A stretch of DNA of 42,531 nt, from assembly GCA_003560595.1 (NCBI GenBank), contig PWKY01000050.1, forward strand, positions 1 to 42,531, in the 5' to 3' direction. The notes beneath the pieces were generated by a model that searched no databases, was not told the DNA's origin, and was given only the letters and a program-made list of their open reading frames with translations. The stretch is from Thermoplasmata archaeon (GTDB taxonomy: Archaea > Thermoplasmatota > Thermoplasmata > Halarchaeoplasmatales > Halarchaeoplasmataceae). Below are positions 8,435-16,318 of this stretch, in pieces (within the stretch, counting starts at the first letter, position 1; every line of letters starts with the position of its first letter). A program made the translations under genes and the position numbers.

Positions 8435-10267
8435 CTATAAGGTGAACTCCAATCCAAGTTCTTTCAGCTTATCCTCAGTAGGGATACCGTTTTCATCCCA
8501 ACCCCTGAGAGTGTAATATTCATCGAGCATCTCGTCGAACATCTCTTGGGTGAAGGCGTTGCCCTTTGTAGGACCGTCCGGCAGAGGCTCCATCAACCTT
8601 TTAGGCAGTTGATCGTCCTGGCGGTCCATACCTTCCCGAACAGCGAACATCCTGGCTAAGTTCCACATCCTTTCTCCGGCCTTCAAGTATTCATCTTCAG
8701 TGAGATCGAATCCGGTGGCGGTATTGAACATATCTACAAATATAGGCACGCCGAAGGGTACGAAATCACACATGACCAGGGAATAAGCGGCAGCCCTTTC
8801 GTCCTGTGTATCCTTCACCAACTTTGCCCTTCCGTCGGCGGAGAATCTATCTTCCATCTCCAATTCAGCCCTAACCGTCCACGCCCGTTGGTGACAGGCA
8901 CCTCTATCGCTGGTGGCGTAAGCTAGACCCATACCGGGGGAGCCTCTTGGCTCGTAACCTGGGAACTCCATGCCTTTGCAGTGCATCGCGAATTCTGAAG
9001 TACCTTGACCTACTTTTTCAGATGCTCTCATCACACCTTCCGCCAGCAGGTCACCGACCCCCTTTCGCTCTGCGATTTTTTTGATCAATTCGATGTATGG
9101 CTCTGCTTCACCGAAACGAGGCTCCAAGCCGTCGAAGTCCTCTTTGGAAAGGATACCCTTTTCAAAGCACTCCATAGCCCAGCCTAAAACGTTTCCAGTC
9201 GTTATACCGTCTAAACCCAACTCATCTACCAACAAACTGGCTTTGGACACCGCACCTAGATCTCCCATGCAGCAGTTAGAACCGAGTAAAACTAGGAGCT
9301 CGTATTCGGGACCTTCCAATTTAGTTCCTTTGAATTCGCCTTCTTTGACCACACTGTGTTTACCGCACCGTATGGGACAAGCATAGCAGCTCACATTATC
9401 TTCTACTATATCCTGTTCCATGGTCTCGCCGCTTATATCGTCAGCATCATCGAATACGGCATGCTGGAAGTTCTTAGTCGGCAAAATACCGTACTCGTTC
9501 ATGGGATTTATCCATATGGGAGTTCCGTATTTTGTCCGGTTGGGGATGAAATCGTCCTCCCGGGTGATACGGTAGGCTTCTTTGGAAGCTTTTTTGAACG
9601 CTTCGGGATGGGCCTGGCCTATGGTCCCGGTTCCTTTGACGGCTACGGCCTTGAGCTTCTTCGCACCCATCACCGCACCGGCTCCTCCACGCCCGGCTTG
9701 TCCGCCTCTTTCCTTCTGGTCGTGTGTATCTATGTTTATCATAGCATACTTGACCATATTTTCACCGCCAGGACCGATGCTGGCTACTCTGAGTGAATCT
9801 TCATGGTATTTTTCTCTCATGGCGACGGTGGTTTCAGAGGTAGTTTTACCCCATAGGTCCGACGCATCCTCGATGCTGACCTCATCGTCCTGGATAACCA
9901 CGGTACACGGTTCATCCGATATTCCCTTTATCACCAGCACGTCGTATCCCGCTTTCTTCAACGCCGGGCCGAAAAATCCACCGCAGTGACTGTCGTTGAA
10001 TATTCCAGTGAGTGGTGATTTGGTGACAACACAGTATCTGCCTGATGTAGGTGCTGATAACCCGGTCAAAGGACCGGTGACGAACATAAGGGGATTATCC
10101 GGTCCGAGGGGGTCGGTACCCGCTTCGGTACGGTCCCAAAGCATCTTTGCACCTAAGCCCTTTCCACCGATGAAGAGCTTTGCATCCTCCATGTTCAGGT
10201 CGGTGACATCCACTTTTTTATCAGTGAGGTCGATCTCGAGTACTTTTCCGGTGAACGCGCTATCCAT
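8435..10267 (-). CDS. aor: aldehyde:ferredoxin oxidoreductase (tungsten enzyme)
   Basis: The 610 residues are the usual length for the AOR family. The N-terminal domain shows GKVLEIDLTDKK, GGKGLGAKML and TGPLTGLSAPTSGR, and then HCGGFFGPALKKAGYD, which bind the two pterins. The [4Fe-4S] cysteines are CYACPIRC near residue 293 and a fourth Cys in VMCDFVPFG near residue 497. The enzyme oxidises an aldehyde to the acid and reduces ferredoxin in the cytoplasm, and can run in reverse. The start follows GGAGGG with good spacing, three bases after the homoserine dehydrogenase stop, so translation is coupled. That neighbour makes aspartate semialdehyde a candidate substrate. No ferredoxin or pterin synthesis gene is adjacent. 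Confidence 0.95.
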   Translation of the reverse strand: MDSAFTGKVLEIDLTDKKVDVTDLNMEDAKLFIGGKGLGAKMLWDRTEAGTDPLGPDNPLMFVTGPLTGLSAPTSGRYCVVTKSPLTGIFNDSHCGGFFGPALKKAGYDVLVIKGISDEPCTVVIQDDEVSIEDASDLWGKTTSETTVAMREKYHEDSLRVASIGPGGENMVKYAMINIDTHDQKERGGQAGRGGAGAVMGAKKLKAVAVKGTGTIGQAHPEAFKKASKEAYRITREDDFIPNRTKYGTPIWINPMNEYGILPTKNFQHAVFDDADDISGETMEQDIVEDNVSCYACPIRCGKHSVVKEGEFKGTKLEGPEYELLVLLGSNCCMGDLGAVSKASLLVDELGLDGITTGNVLGWAMECFEKGILSKEDFDGLEPRFGEAEPYIELIKKIAERKGVGDLLAEGVMRASEKVGQGTSEFAMHCKGMEFPGYEPRGSPGMGLAYATSDRGACHQRAWTVRAELEMEDRFSADGRAKLVKDTQDERAAAYSLVMCDFVPFGVPIFVDMFNTATGFDLTEDEYLKAGERMWNLARMFAVREGMDRQDDQLPKRLMEPLPDGPTKGNAFTQEMFDEMLDEYYTLRGWDENGIPTEDKLKELGLEFTL

Positions 10268-10270
10268 ATC

Positions 10271-11305
10271 TTATCCCTCCAGTGATTTATTGATGGCAAG
10301 TAGATCGACCAAGAGTGAAAAACCAGTTTCTTCTTTACCGGCTCCTGGCCCTACCACAGTTACATCTCCCAGCAGATCGGTTGAAAATGTGAGGGCGTTC
10401 GTGGGACCCATCACACCTGCCAAGGGATGGTTTAAAGGTATCTTTTCAGGAGCCACTTTAGCTTCTATACCTTTATCTGTTTTCTTCGTACTTCCCACCA
10501 ATTTCCATCTAAATCCCTCTTCCTTTGCTTTCTCCACATCTTCCAGCGATATGCCGGTTATACCTTCTCGTGCCACATCGCTTAACTTAAGGGTGGCCCC
10601 CATAACCGTGTTCGACAAGATCAGCATCTTTCCCTGGGCGTCTATGCCTTCGACGTCCCCTGTTGGATCGGCTTCAGCATAACCTAACTCTTGAGCTTTC
10701 TTCAAGGCATCTTCGTACTCCATCCTCTCTTCCATCTTAGATAATATGTAGTTGGTGGTTCCGTTGACGATACCTTTGATCTCTTTGATGTCGCACCCTG
10801 CCAGGGTCTCCCATGCAAGATTGATAGCGGGAGTACCGCTCAATACGGTGCCTTCGAACCGATACTGGACTTCGTTCCTTTTCGCGAGCTCCATCAGTTC
10901 AACGGCTGAAACCGCCACCGGTCCCTTAGTCGTGCTGACAACGTGTTTTCCAGCCTTCAAAGCGGTCTTCACATGTTCTAAAGCCGGGCCACCGGTTTTC
11001 ATGTCTGTATAGGTAACCTCAACGATGGTATCCGCGTTTGTCTCCTTGATCGTCTTTATAGGATCCCAACCTTTGATCCCTTCAGGATAATCTTCAAGGG
11101 ATACATCCTCCTCGACCATCTCCATCACTTTATCCATATCCAGACCGCTTTCGACGTAAACCGCCCCTTTATTCATGTCGGAGATCGCTACGATCTCATA
11201 TTCAAAATCGTATCTCTCTTTCAGTTCCCGCTCTTTATTCTGCAGTATCTCGGCCAATCCCTGACCTACCACACCGAATCCTATAAACGCCAGTTTGAAT
11301 TTCAT
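10271..11305 (-). CDS. hom: homoserine dehydrogenase
   Basis: The 344-residue protein begins with a Rossmann motif GFGVVG at residues 9-14. It carries the family signatures GIVNGTTNYILSKM and GYAEADPTGDVEGIDAQGK, including the catalytic Lys. There is no C-terminal ACT domain, so feedback inhibition by threonine of the common type is not expected, and no fused aspartokinase. It interconverts L-homoserine and L-aspartate 4-semialdehyde with NAD(P). The ATG at 11305 has AGGTGA five bases ahead; the GTG inside that motif at 11314 is the alternative. It is first in an operon with AOR, a U32-like protein and an aminotransferase. No aspartokinase or threonine synthesis gene is nearby. Confidence 0.93.
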   Translation of the reverse strand: MKFKLAFIGFGVVGQGLAEILQNKERELKERYDFEYEIVAISDMNKGAVYVESGLDMDKVMEMVEEDVSLEDYPEGIKGWDPIKTIKETNADTIVEVTYTDMKTGGPALEHVKTALKAGKHVVSTTKGPVAVSAVELMELAKRNEVQYRFEGTVLSGTPAINLAWETLAGCDIKEIKGIVNGTTNYILSKMEERMEYEDALKKAQELGYAEADPTGDVEGIDAQGKMLILSNTVMGATLKLSDVAREGITGISLEDVEKAKEEGFRWKLVGSTKKTDKGIEAKVAPEKIPLNHPLAGVMGPTNALTFSTDLLGDVTVVGPGAGKEETGFSLLVDLLAINKSLEG

Positions 11306-11438
11306 CTTGTTCACCTTTCATTATTCAAGGCGGTCAAAGGCTGGGATTTACTTAATATTTTCGAGAACTATTTGTCAACCCACGAGTTGAAGCTCTGAAC
11401 TAAGAAGCTCAAGTTATTAAATTTTATATTCAAAATAA

Positions 11439-11447
11439 TTATAAATA
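11439..11447 (+). promoter_or_regulatory. TATA box of the 25-codon ORF
   Basis: TTATAAATA is close to the archaeal consensus and is centred 27 bases before the ATG at 11470. Transcription should start at the start codon. Confidence 0.65.
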
Positions 11448-11469
11448 CTCTTACCCCTATGTAGTAAAT

Positions 11470-11547
11470 ATGAAACAAAACAGCAAGATAGTAAAAAACG
11501 CATACGACAACTCAAGCCTCCTTTCGGTTTACGGGATAGCCCGCTGA
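11470..11547 (+). CDS. possible 25-residue leaderless small protein or leader peptide
   Basis: ATG at 11470 to TGA at 11545-11547 encodes 25 residues beginning MKQNSKIVKNAYDN and ending SVYGIAR. A strong TATA box at exactly leaderless distance supports expression. The last third of the ORF is also the left arm and loop of a 9-bp GC-rich hairpin. A T-run follows at 11587-11594 just before the acetyltransferase start. The arrangement resembles a leader peptide with a conditional hairpin, or a small RNA that also holds an open frame by chance. No homology is claimed. Confidence 0.4.
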   Translation: MKQNSKIVKNAYDNSSLLSVYGIAR

Positions 11548-11554
11548 AAGGAGG
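11517..11554 (+). other. strong two-part hairpin upstream of the acetyltransferase gene
   Basis: CCTCCTTTC at 11517-11525 pairs perfectly with GAAAGGAGG at 11546-11554. Inside it, CGGG at 11532-11535 pairs with CCCG at 11540-11543 around an ATAG loop. The right arm contains GGAGG, a Shine-Dalgarno sequence that the hairpin would hide, although no start codon follows at normal distance. It overlaps the stop codon of the 25-codon ORF. A role as an attenuator or as the body of a small RNA is inferred. Confidence 0.6.
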
Positions 11555-11604
11555 ACTAAAACCTATTCCAAAAAATCATTATACTCCTTTTTTTATCATC
11601 TATC

Positions 11605-12840
11605 ATGACCTCATTACGAACAGTAGATCCTGAGAAAGACAAAGATGCACTTCTTCGTATTTGGAAAGAAGTGGGTTGGTTAGAAAAGGGGAAGGAGGAT
11701 ATGTTGGATACCATACTGGAGATGGAGGGTGGTAAATACTTAGCCGAGGTAAAGGGGTCCCCGGAATGCAACGTTAACACATCGGAGGGAAGTTTGTTCT
11801 ATCAGGATGCGGAATTGCCACTTCACATAATCAACAGCGTGATCACCAGTCCAGTAGCCAGAAGGCAGGGCTTGGCGGCAAAACTGACCGCCAAAGCCAT
11901 AGCCGAGGATGCAGTAAACGGAGCGTACCTGTCCGCACTAGGTATCTTTGACCAAGGCTTCTATAACCAGCTGGGCTTCGGAACAGGTTCTTACGAGAAC
12001 TGGATATTTTTCGATCCTTCGACGATAATAACCGAAAAAAAGCACCGTGTCCCTGACAGGATCTCATCAGAACATTGGAAGCAGGTACATCGGGCACGTC
12101 TCAACAGAAGAAAGGTTCATGGGCTGGTGAATCTTCACCAGGAGAAAGATACAAAACTGGAGATGCACTGGCCCAGTCATAATCTCGGCTTAGGTTACTT
12201 CGACGACAACGGTGAGATCACCCATCATGTTTACTTCCGCACAGAAAACTTAGACCAGGGACCATACACTGTCCAGTGGATGACCTATCAAAACCGAGAA
12301 CAGTTCATGGAGTTGATGAGCATACTCAGATCACTCTCAGATCAAGTGAATCTGATCATCATGCGTGAACCTCCAGGGATACAATTTCAAGATATGTTGG
12401 CACGTCCCTTCAGACATCGACGCATGACGAGATCATCTAAGTTCGAGAATAAGATGTCCGCTAGTGCTTACTGGCAGATGAGGATAATAGATCTCGAGGG
12501 GTGTATTAAATCCTCTTCTTATCGAACAAACAAACAGATACATTTCAACCTATTACTACACGACCCTATCGAAGACCTGCTGGATAACACCTCTGATTGG
12601 AGAGGTCTCTCCGGAGACTACAGGATCAAACTAGGTAAAGAGTCTAGCATAGGCAAAGTTAGGAGGCGAAAACTACCTACTCTCAAGGCGTCGGTGAACG
12701 CTTTCACCCGTCTTTGGTTGGGCGTAAGACCGGCAACGTCGCTTGCCATGACAGACGAACTCAGCGGACCTACTTCTTTACTAGAGGACCTCGACGATGT
12801 TCTGCGATTGCCTACACCCCACCCAGATTGGGATATCTAA
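11605..12840 (+). CDS. GNAT acetyltransferase, Eis-like, with sterol-carrier-like C-terminus
   Basis: This 411-residue protein has an N-terminal GNAT domain with the acetyl-CoA motif VARRQGLAAKL near residue 90 and FYNQLGFGTG near residue 118. A second GNAT-like half follows. The C-terminal SCP2-like region ends in RLWLGVRPATSLAMTDELSG, matching the layout of the Eis family. Those enzymes transfer acetyl groups to amines such as aminoglycosides or lysines; the natural substrate in archaea is unknown. Upstream sit a 25-codon ORF, a strong hairpin and a T-run that ends about ten bases before this start, which may control expression. It is transcribed alone. Confidence 0.8.
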   Translation: MTSLRTVDPEKDKDALLRIWKEVGWLEKGKEDMLDTILEMEGGKYLAEVKGSPECNVNTSEGSLFYQDAELPLHIINSVITSPVARRQGLAAKLTAKAIAEDAVNGAYLSALGIFDQGFYNQLGFGTGSYENWIFFDPSTIITEKKHRVPDRISSEHWKQVHRARLNRRKVHGLVNLHQEKDTKLEMHWPSHNLGLGYFDDNGEITHHVYFRTENLDQGPYTVQWMTYQNREQFMELMSILRSLSDQVNLIIMREPPGIQFQDMLARPFRHRRMTRSSKFENKMSASAYWQMRIIDLEGCIKSSSYRTNKQIHFNLLLHDPIEDLLDNTSDWRGLSGDYRIKLGKESSIGKVRRRKLPTLKASVNAFTRLWLGVRPATSLAMTDELSGPTSLLEDLDDVLRLPTPHPDWDI

Positions 12841-12888
12841 CACCGAACCATTTCGAGTTCTATATCGGACGACGATAACCAAAGAACA

Positions 12889-12895
12889 TATATAA
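12889..12895 (+). promoter_or_regulatory. TATA-like box upstream of intergenic element 1
   Basis: TATATAA lies about 50 bases before the CGATAA core of element 1 and 49 bases after the acetyltransferase stop. If used, it would start a transcript near 12920 that ends at the T-run at 12964-12969, about 50 bases long and without a coding region. Confidence 0.4.
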
Positions 12896-12939
12896 GGCTC
12901 CTATCACCATCTTAATTTACAATCCAAAAGGATCACAAC

Positions 12940-12969
12940 TCACGATAAATTTTTTCTCCTCCCTTTTTT
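12940..12969 (+). terminator. CGATAA / CTCC / T-run element, copy 1
   Basis: TCACGATAAAT is followed by TTTTTCTCCTCCCTTTTTT. The same arrangement occurs at 16220-16261 (+), 24074-24100 (-) and 32746-32776 (-), each time behind a gene on the same strand. The T-run fits an archaeal U-tract terminator. The conserved TCACGATAA and CTCCTCC parts are not needed for that and suggest an added role. The stretch from here to the AAA-TPR start at 13067 is AT-rich. Confidence 0.55.
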
Positions 12970-13066
12970 CCCGGATAAAGATTTAAGTGATATTTTAGCG
13001 TAACTTATATCTAACTCTTAGAAATATCTTTTAACAACGTCGCGTTAAAAAGGATGGAGAAAGAAT

Positions 13067-16066
13067 TTGAAAGAAGATAAGCTAGTCGGAAGAGATAGTG
13101 ATATCCAGGAAGTCAAATATAAACTAGAACAGGCCTTCCAAGGTAAAGGCACTACCGTCTTTATCTCCGGTGAAGCGGGTATCGGAAAGTCCACCCTTGC
13201 CAACATAGCAATTGATGAAGCGAAGAAAAGGAACGCTCATATATTCCAGGGATGGTGCTTATCCGGTGGTACGAATCCTATGATGCCTTTGAAAGAGGCA
13301 TTCCGCGATACTGACATAGGATACCTGATCTCCGGCAGACCCCCACCTTTGCTGGTATCTACTTACCTTATAGATCCTTCAGGTTTGCTGATAGCGAAGG
13401 AAGAAAGGGAGATGACCGACTTAGATTCAGATATATTTTCATCCATGATAAAAGCGGTCGAGAACTTTGTAAAAGATTCTCTTTCAATGATGGGGCATGA
13501 TTCACAGGGAGGTCTGAACGGTATCTCCTTCGGAGATTTCAGGATACTCTTAAAACACTGGAAGGGACTTATCCTTGCGGCGGTTATAGAAGGTGAGAAG
13601 AACGAATTCCTCATAGATGATCTAGATCGAACGTTGAAAAAAGCCCACGGATTGGTTGAAGGATGGGACGGGGACGTTTCTAAAGTCCAGGGTGCGAAAG
13701 AGCTGATCAAAAAACTGATAACTTCCGGTAAATACGAGGGATACCACCTCACCGACGACCCTAAATTGGTGCAGGAGAACCTTTTTGATAACGTGGTCCT
13801 GGGGATACAGCGGTTTGCCGAGCAGCGACCGGTCGTTCTGTTTTTAGACGATCTGCAGTGGGCCGATCCTACCACACTTTCACTTTTCCATTACCTCTCC
13901 AGAAATATCAACGATTCTCATGTCCTCCTACTTGGCACCTATCGGCCGGAGGATTTGAACTCATCTGAAAAAGAGGGTAGTTCTTTACGAGATACCCTGA
14001 AGGGCATGAACAGAGAGGGTCTATACAGTGAGATCGGTTTGAACCGGTTGGATCTAAAAGAATCCAAAGCTTTAGTCGATTCAACCTTAGATGCCAGTGA
14101 GCTTTCCGAGGAGTTCTACACCTCGATATACGGAGAAACGACCGGAAATCCTTTGTTCATCGAGGAGTTGATACAGCTTCTGATTGATGAAGAGCATATG
14201 GTCAGAGAGAAGGGTTCCTGGAAGTTGAAGAGATCTTTGGAACTAACGAAGATACCCGACAAGATCTACGATGTGATAAAGAGAAGATTGGACAAGCTAG
14301 AGGAAGAGCACTATAACATCCTTGAATGCGCCAGTGTGATGGGTGTCAATTTCAGGAGTGATATACTCCAGGAAGTACTCGGATTGGATAGATTATCGGT
14401 ATTGAGGAAGCTAAGTAATTTAGAAAAAAAGCACCGATTGATACACTCAGAGGATGGAAGTTACTTTTTTGATCACAACGAGATAAGGGAGGTAATTTAC
14501 AGAGATATATTACATGAACTGAAGGTGGAGTACCACCGGATCATCGGTGAGAGATTCGAGAAAAAATACCTAGATGGCGGAGAAGATCTGTTGGTCGATA
14601 CCGCCCTTCACCTATATCACGGAAAAGATAAGAGGGCCATCGAATACCTTGTAAAATCTGCTGATGAGGCTTCTGCAGGATATTCCAACTCAGAGGCGAT
14701 CGAACTTTACGACCAGGCGCTGGATATGATGGATAAACCGGACCCGGGACTTTTGGTCAAGATCGGGGACCTTTATCTGCGTACAGGGAACCACGGTGCA
14801 GCTTTATCGGCCTACGGCGAGGCTTTAGATTCTACCCAGAACTATTCCAAACAAGCAGATATGATCAGAAATATAGGTTATACCTATAATCGCAAGGGAG
14901 ATTATGATCAGGCTATAGAACGATGTAAAGCCGGTCTCTCACTTGTCAAAGAGACCCATTCGATCATAGAAGGAAAATTGTACAAGGTCATGGGTTGGGC
15001 TCATCTTCGCAAAGGGAACTACGATAAAGCAAATGAATATATGAGTAAAGGATTAAACATAGCCAAGGAAGCTGATGATAGAGATGAGATGGGTGAAATG
15101 CATCACGCACTGGGCACTCTTTTTTACACTACAAACGTTTATGAAAAATCGTTAGATCATTTTAAAAGATCTCTTAGTATCAAACAAGAATTAGGCGATG
15201 AAAAAGGCATAGCTAAAACTATGAACAATATGGGCAACCTGTTGGAAGCTGTTGGTGATATAGAAAGGTCACTCGAACACTACAAAAAAGGTTTAGAGAT
15301 AGTTGAAAAGATCGGTGAAAAATACTATATCGCCGCCACGTTGAACAATATGGGGATAATCTACTGGGAAACCGGAAAGCTGGATAAAGTTCTGGAATGT
15401 CAGAAGAGAAGTCTTGAGATATTCAAAACACTGGGTAATCAACATTATACATCTACCCTTCTGAATAACGTCGGGAACATATACCACGATCAAGGGGATC
15501 TTGAAAAAGCTCTGGATAACTATGAAGAAGCTCTTTCTATAGCAAATAGGTTAGATGAAAAGAGTTCTATGATACATCCTCTTACCAATATCGGTCTCGC
15601 TTATATTGACATGGACGAACTAGAGACCGCTCGAGGATATATAGAAAAGAGTCTGCAATTGTGCACGGAGTCCCAGGAATTAAGACAGTTGATTGTGAAT
15701 TATTTTGCGTTAGGTGAGATATATTTGAAAGAAGTTGAAATCGAGAAAGCTTCCGACCTTGCTAAAAAAGCATTAGATATAGCACTTCAGTTGGGAAGCA
15801 CGACTCAGGAAGGTAAAAGCAGGACGATTTACGGGATGGTTCATCGTGAAAAGGGAGAGTACGAAAGGGCTAAAAAGGAGTTCATTAAGGCTATCGAGCT
15901 ATTAGATAAGAGCGGTGAGAAACGCGAGCTAGCTAGGACGTATTACGAATATGCCCTTTTGTTATCGTTGATGGGTGATGAAGAAGGGCATACAAAATAT
16001 TGCAAATCCGCTGTAGGTATCTGGGAGAAAAATGGTATGGCTTTATGGATAAAAAAAGTGAGTTGA
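13067..16066 (+). CDS. large AAA ATPase with C-terminal TPR array
   Basis: The 999-residue protein has an AAA_16-type NTPase domain with Walker A GEAGIGKST at residues 35-43. After an insertion of about 170 residues comes Walker B VVLFLDDLQWADPTTL near residue 260, then a winged-helix-like linker (ECASVMGVNFRSDILQEVL). From about residue 540 to the end run ten or more TPR motifs, several containing the NNMG(N/I)-type turn. This matches signalling STAND ATPases that sense a partner through the repeats. There is no DNA-binding, cyclase or nuclease domain, so output must go through another protein. The start is TTG, six bases after GGAGA; the ATG at 13054 is out of frame. It is transcribed alone, before the pseudo-receiver regulator. 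Confidence 0.85.
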   Translation: MKEDKLVGRDSDIQEVKYKLEQAFQGKGTTVFISGEAGIGKSTLANIAIDEAKKRNAHIFQGWCLSGGTNPMMPLKEAFRDTDIGYLISGRPPPLLVSTYLIDPSGLLIAKEEREMTDLDSDIFSSMIKAVENFVKDSLSMMGHDSQGGLNGISFGDFRILLKHWKGLILAAVIEGEKNEFLIDDLDRTLKKAHGLVEGWDGDVSKVQGAKELIKKLITSGKYEGYHLTDDPKLVQENLFDNVVLGIQRFAEQRPVVLFLDDLQWADPTTLSLFHYLSRNINDSHVLLLGTYRPEDLNSSEKEGSSLRDTLKGMNREGLYSEIGLNRLDLKESKALVDSTLDASELSEEFYTSIYGETTGNPLFIEELIQLLIDEEHMVREKGSWKLKRSLELTKIPDKIYDVIKRRLDKLEEEHYNILECASVMGVNFRSDILQEVLGLDRLSVLRKLSNLEKKHRLIHSEDGSYFFDHNEIREVIYRDILHELKVEYHRIIGERFEKKYLDGGEDLLVDTALHLYHGKDKRAIEYLVKSADEASAGYSNSEAIELYDQALDMMDKPDPGLLVKIGDLYLRTGNHGAALSAYGEALDSTQNYSKQADMIRNIGYTYNRKGDYDQAIERCKAGLSLVKETHSIIEGKLYKVMGWAHLRKGNYDKANEYMSKGLNIAKEADDRDEMGEMHHALGTLFYTTNVYEKSLDHFKRSLSIKQELGDEKGIAKTMNNMGNLLEAVGDIERSLEHYKKGLEIVEKIGEKYYIAATLNNMGIIYWETGKLDKVLECQKRSLEIFKTLGNQHYTSTLLNNVGNIYHDQGDLEKALDNYEEALSIANRLDEKSSMIHPLTNIGLAYIDMDELETARGYIEKSLQLCTESQELRQLIVNYFALGEIYLKEVEIEKASDLAKKALDIALQLGSTTQEGKSRTIYGMVHREKGEYERAKKEFIKAIELLDKSGEKRELARTYYEYALLLSLMGDEEGHTKYCKSAVGIWEKNGMALWIKKVS

Positions 16067-16165
16067 ACTCTATGGGTAAATTTAAATAAATAAACCTAGA
16101 GTAAGTTTTATACCTGATATGTACGGTGTTTCGAACTCTGTATCGATTTTCGAAATACGGAGAAC

Positions 16166-16174
16166 TTATTTAAG
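16166..16174 (+). promoter_or_regulatory. TATA-like box upstream of intergenic element 2
   Basis: TTATTTAAG is about 65 bases before the CGATAA core of element 2. A transcript from here would begin near 16197 and end at the T-run at 16255-16261, without coding capacity. Confidence 0.35.
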
Positions 16175-16219
16175 TAGCGGGTTACATGCTAGATTGTAGG
16201 GTAGACATAAGCAGAAATA

Positions 16220-16261
16220 TCACCGATAACTGATAACGATAATTTCTCCTCCTCTTTTTTT
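16220..16261 (+). terminator. CGATAA / CTCC / T-run element, copy 2
   Basis: The core TAACGATAAT is followed by TTCTCCTCCTCTTTTTTT. GATAA occurs three times in 20 bases here. It lies 155 bases behind the AAA-TPR stop and 58 bases ahead of the next gene, which has its own TATA box at 16281. The core differs from the other copies at one position. Confidence 0.5.
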
Positions 16262-16280
16262 CTATTTTTCTTTAAAAAAA

Positions 16281-16288
16281 TATAAATA
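16281..16288 (+). promoter_or_regulatory. TATA box of the pseudo-receiver regulator gene
   Basis: TATAAATA lies 31-38 bases before the ATG at 16319, with GGGAG just ahead of the start. Transcription would begin near 16310 and give a very short leader. Confidence 0.6.
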
Positions 16289-16318
16289 GAGCCGCGTTTA
16301 TTAGCACCTAGGGAGAAT

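Noticed and set aside
9356-9796. 146-codon rightward ORF inside AOR
   Set aside because: It is antisense to a strongly supported AOR reading frame and shows no domain or ribosome binding site.
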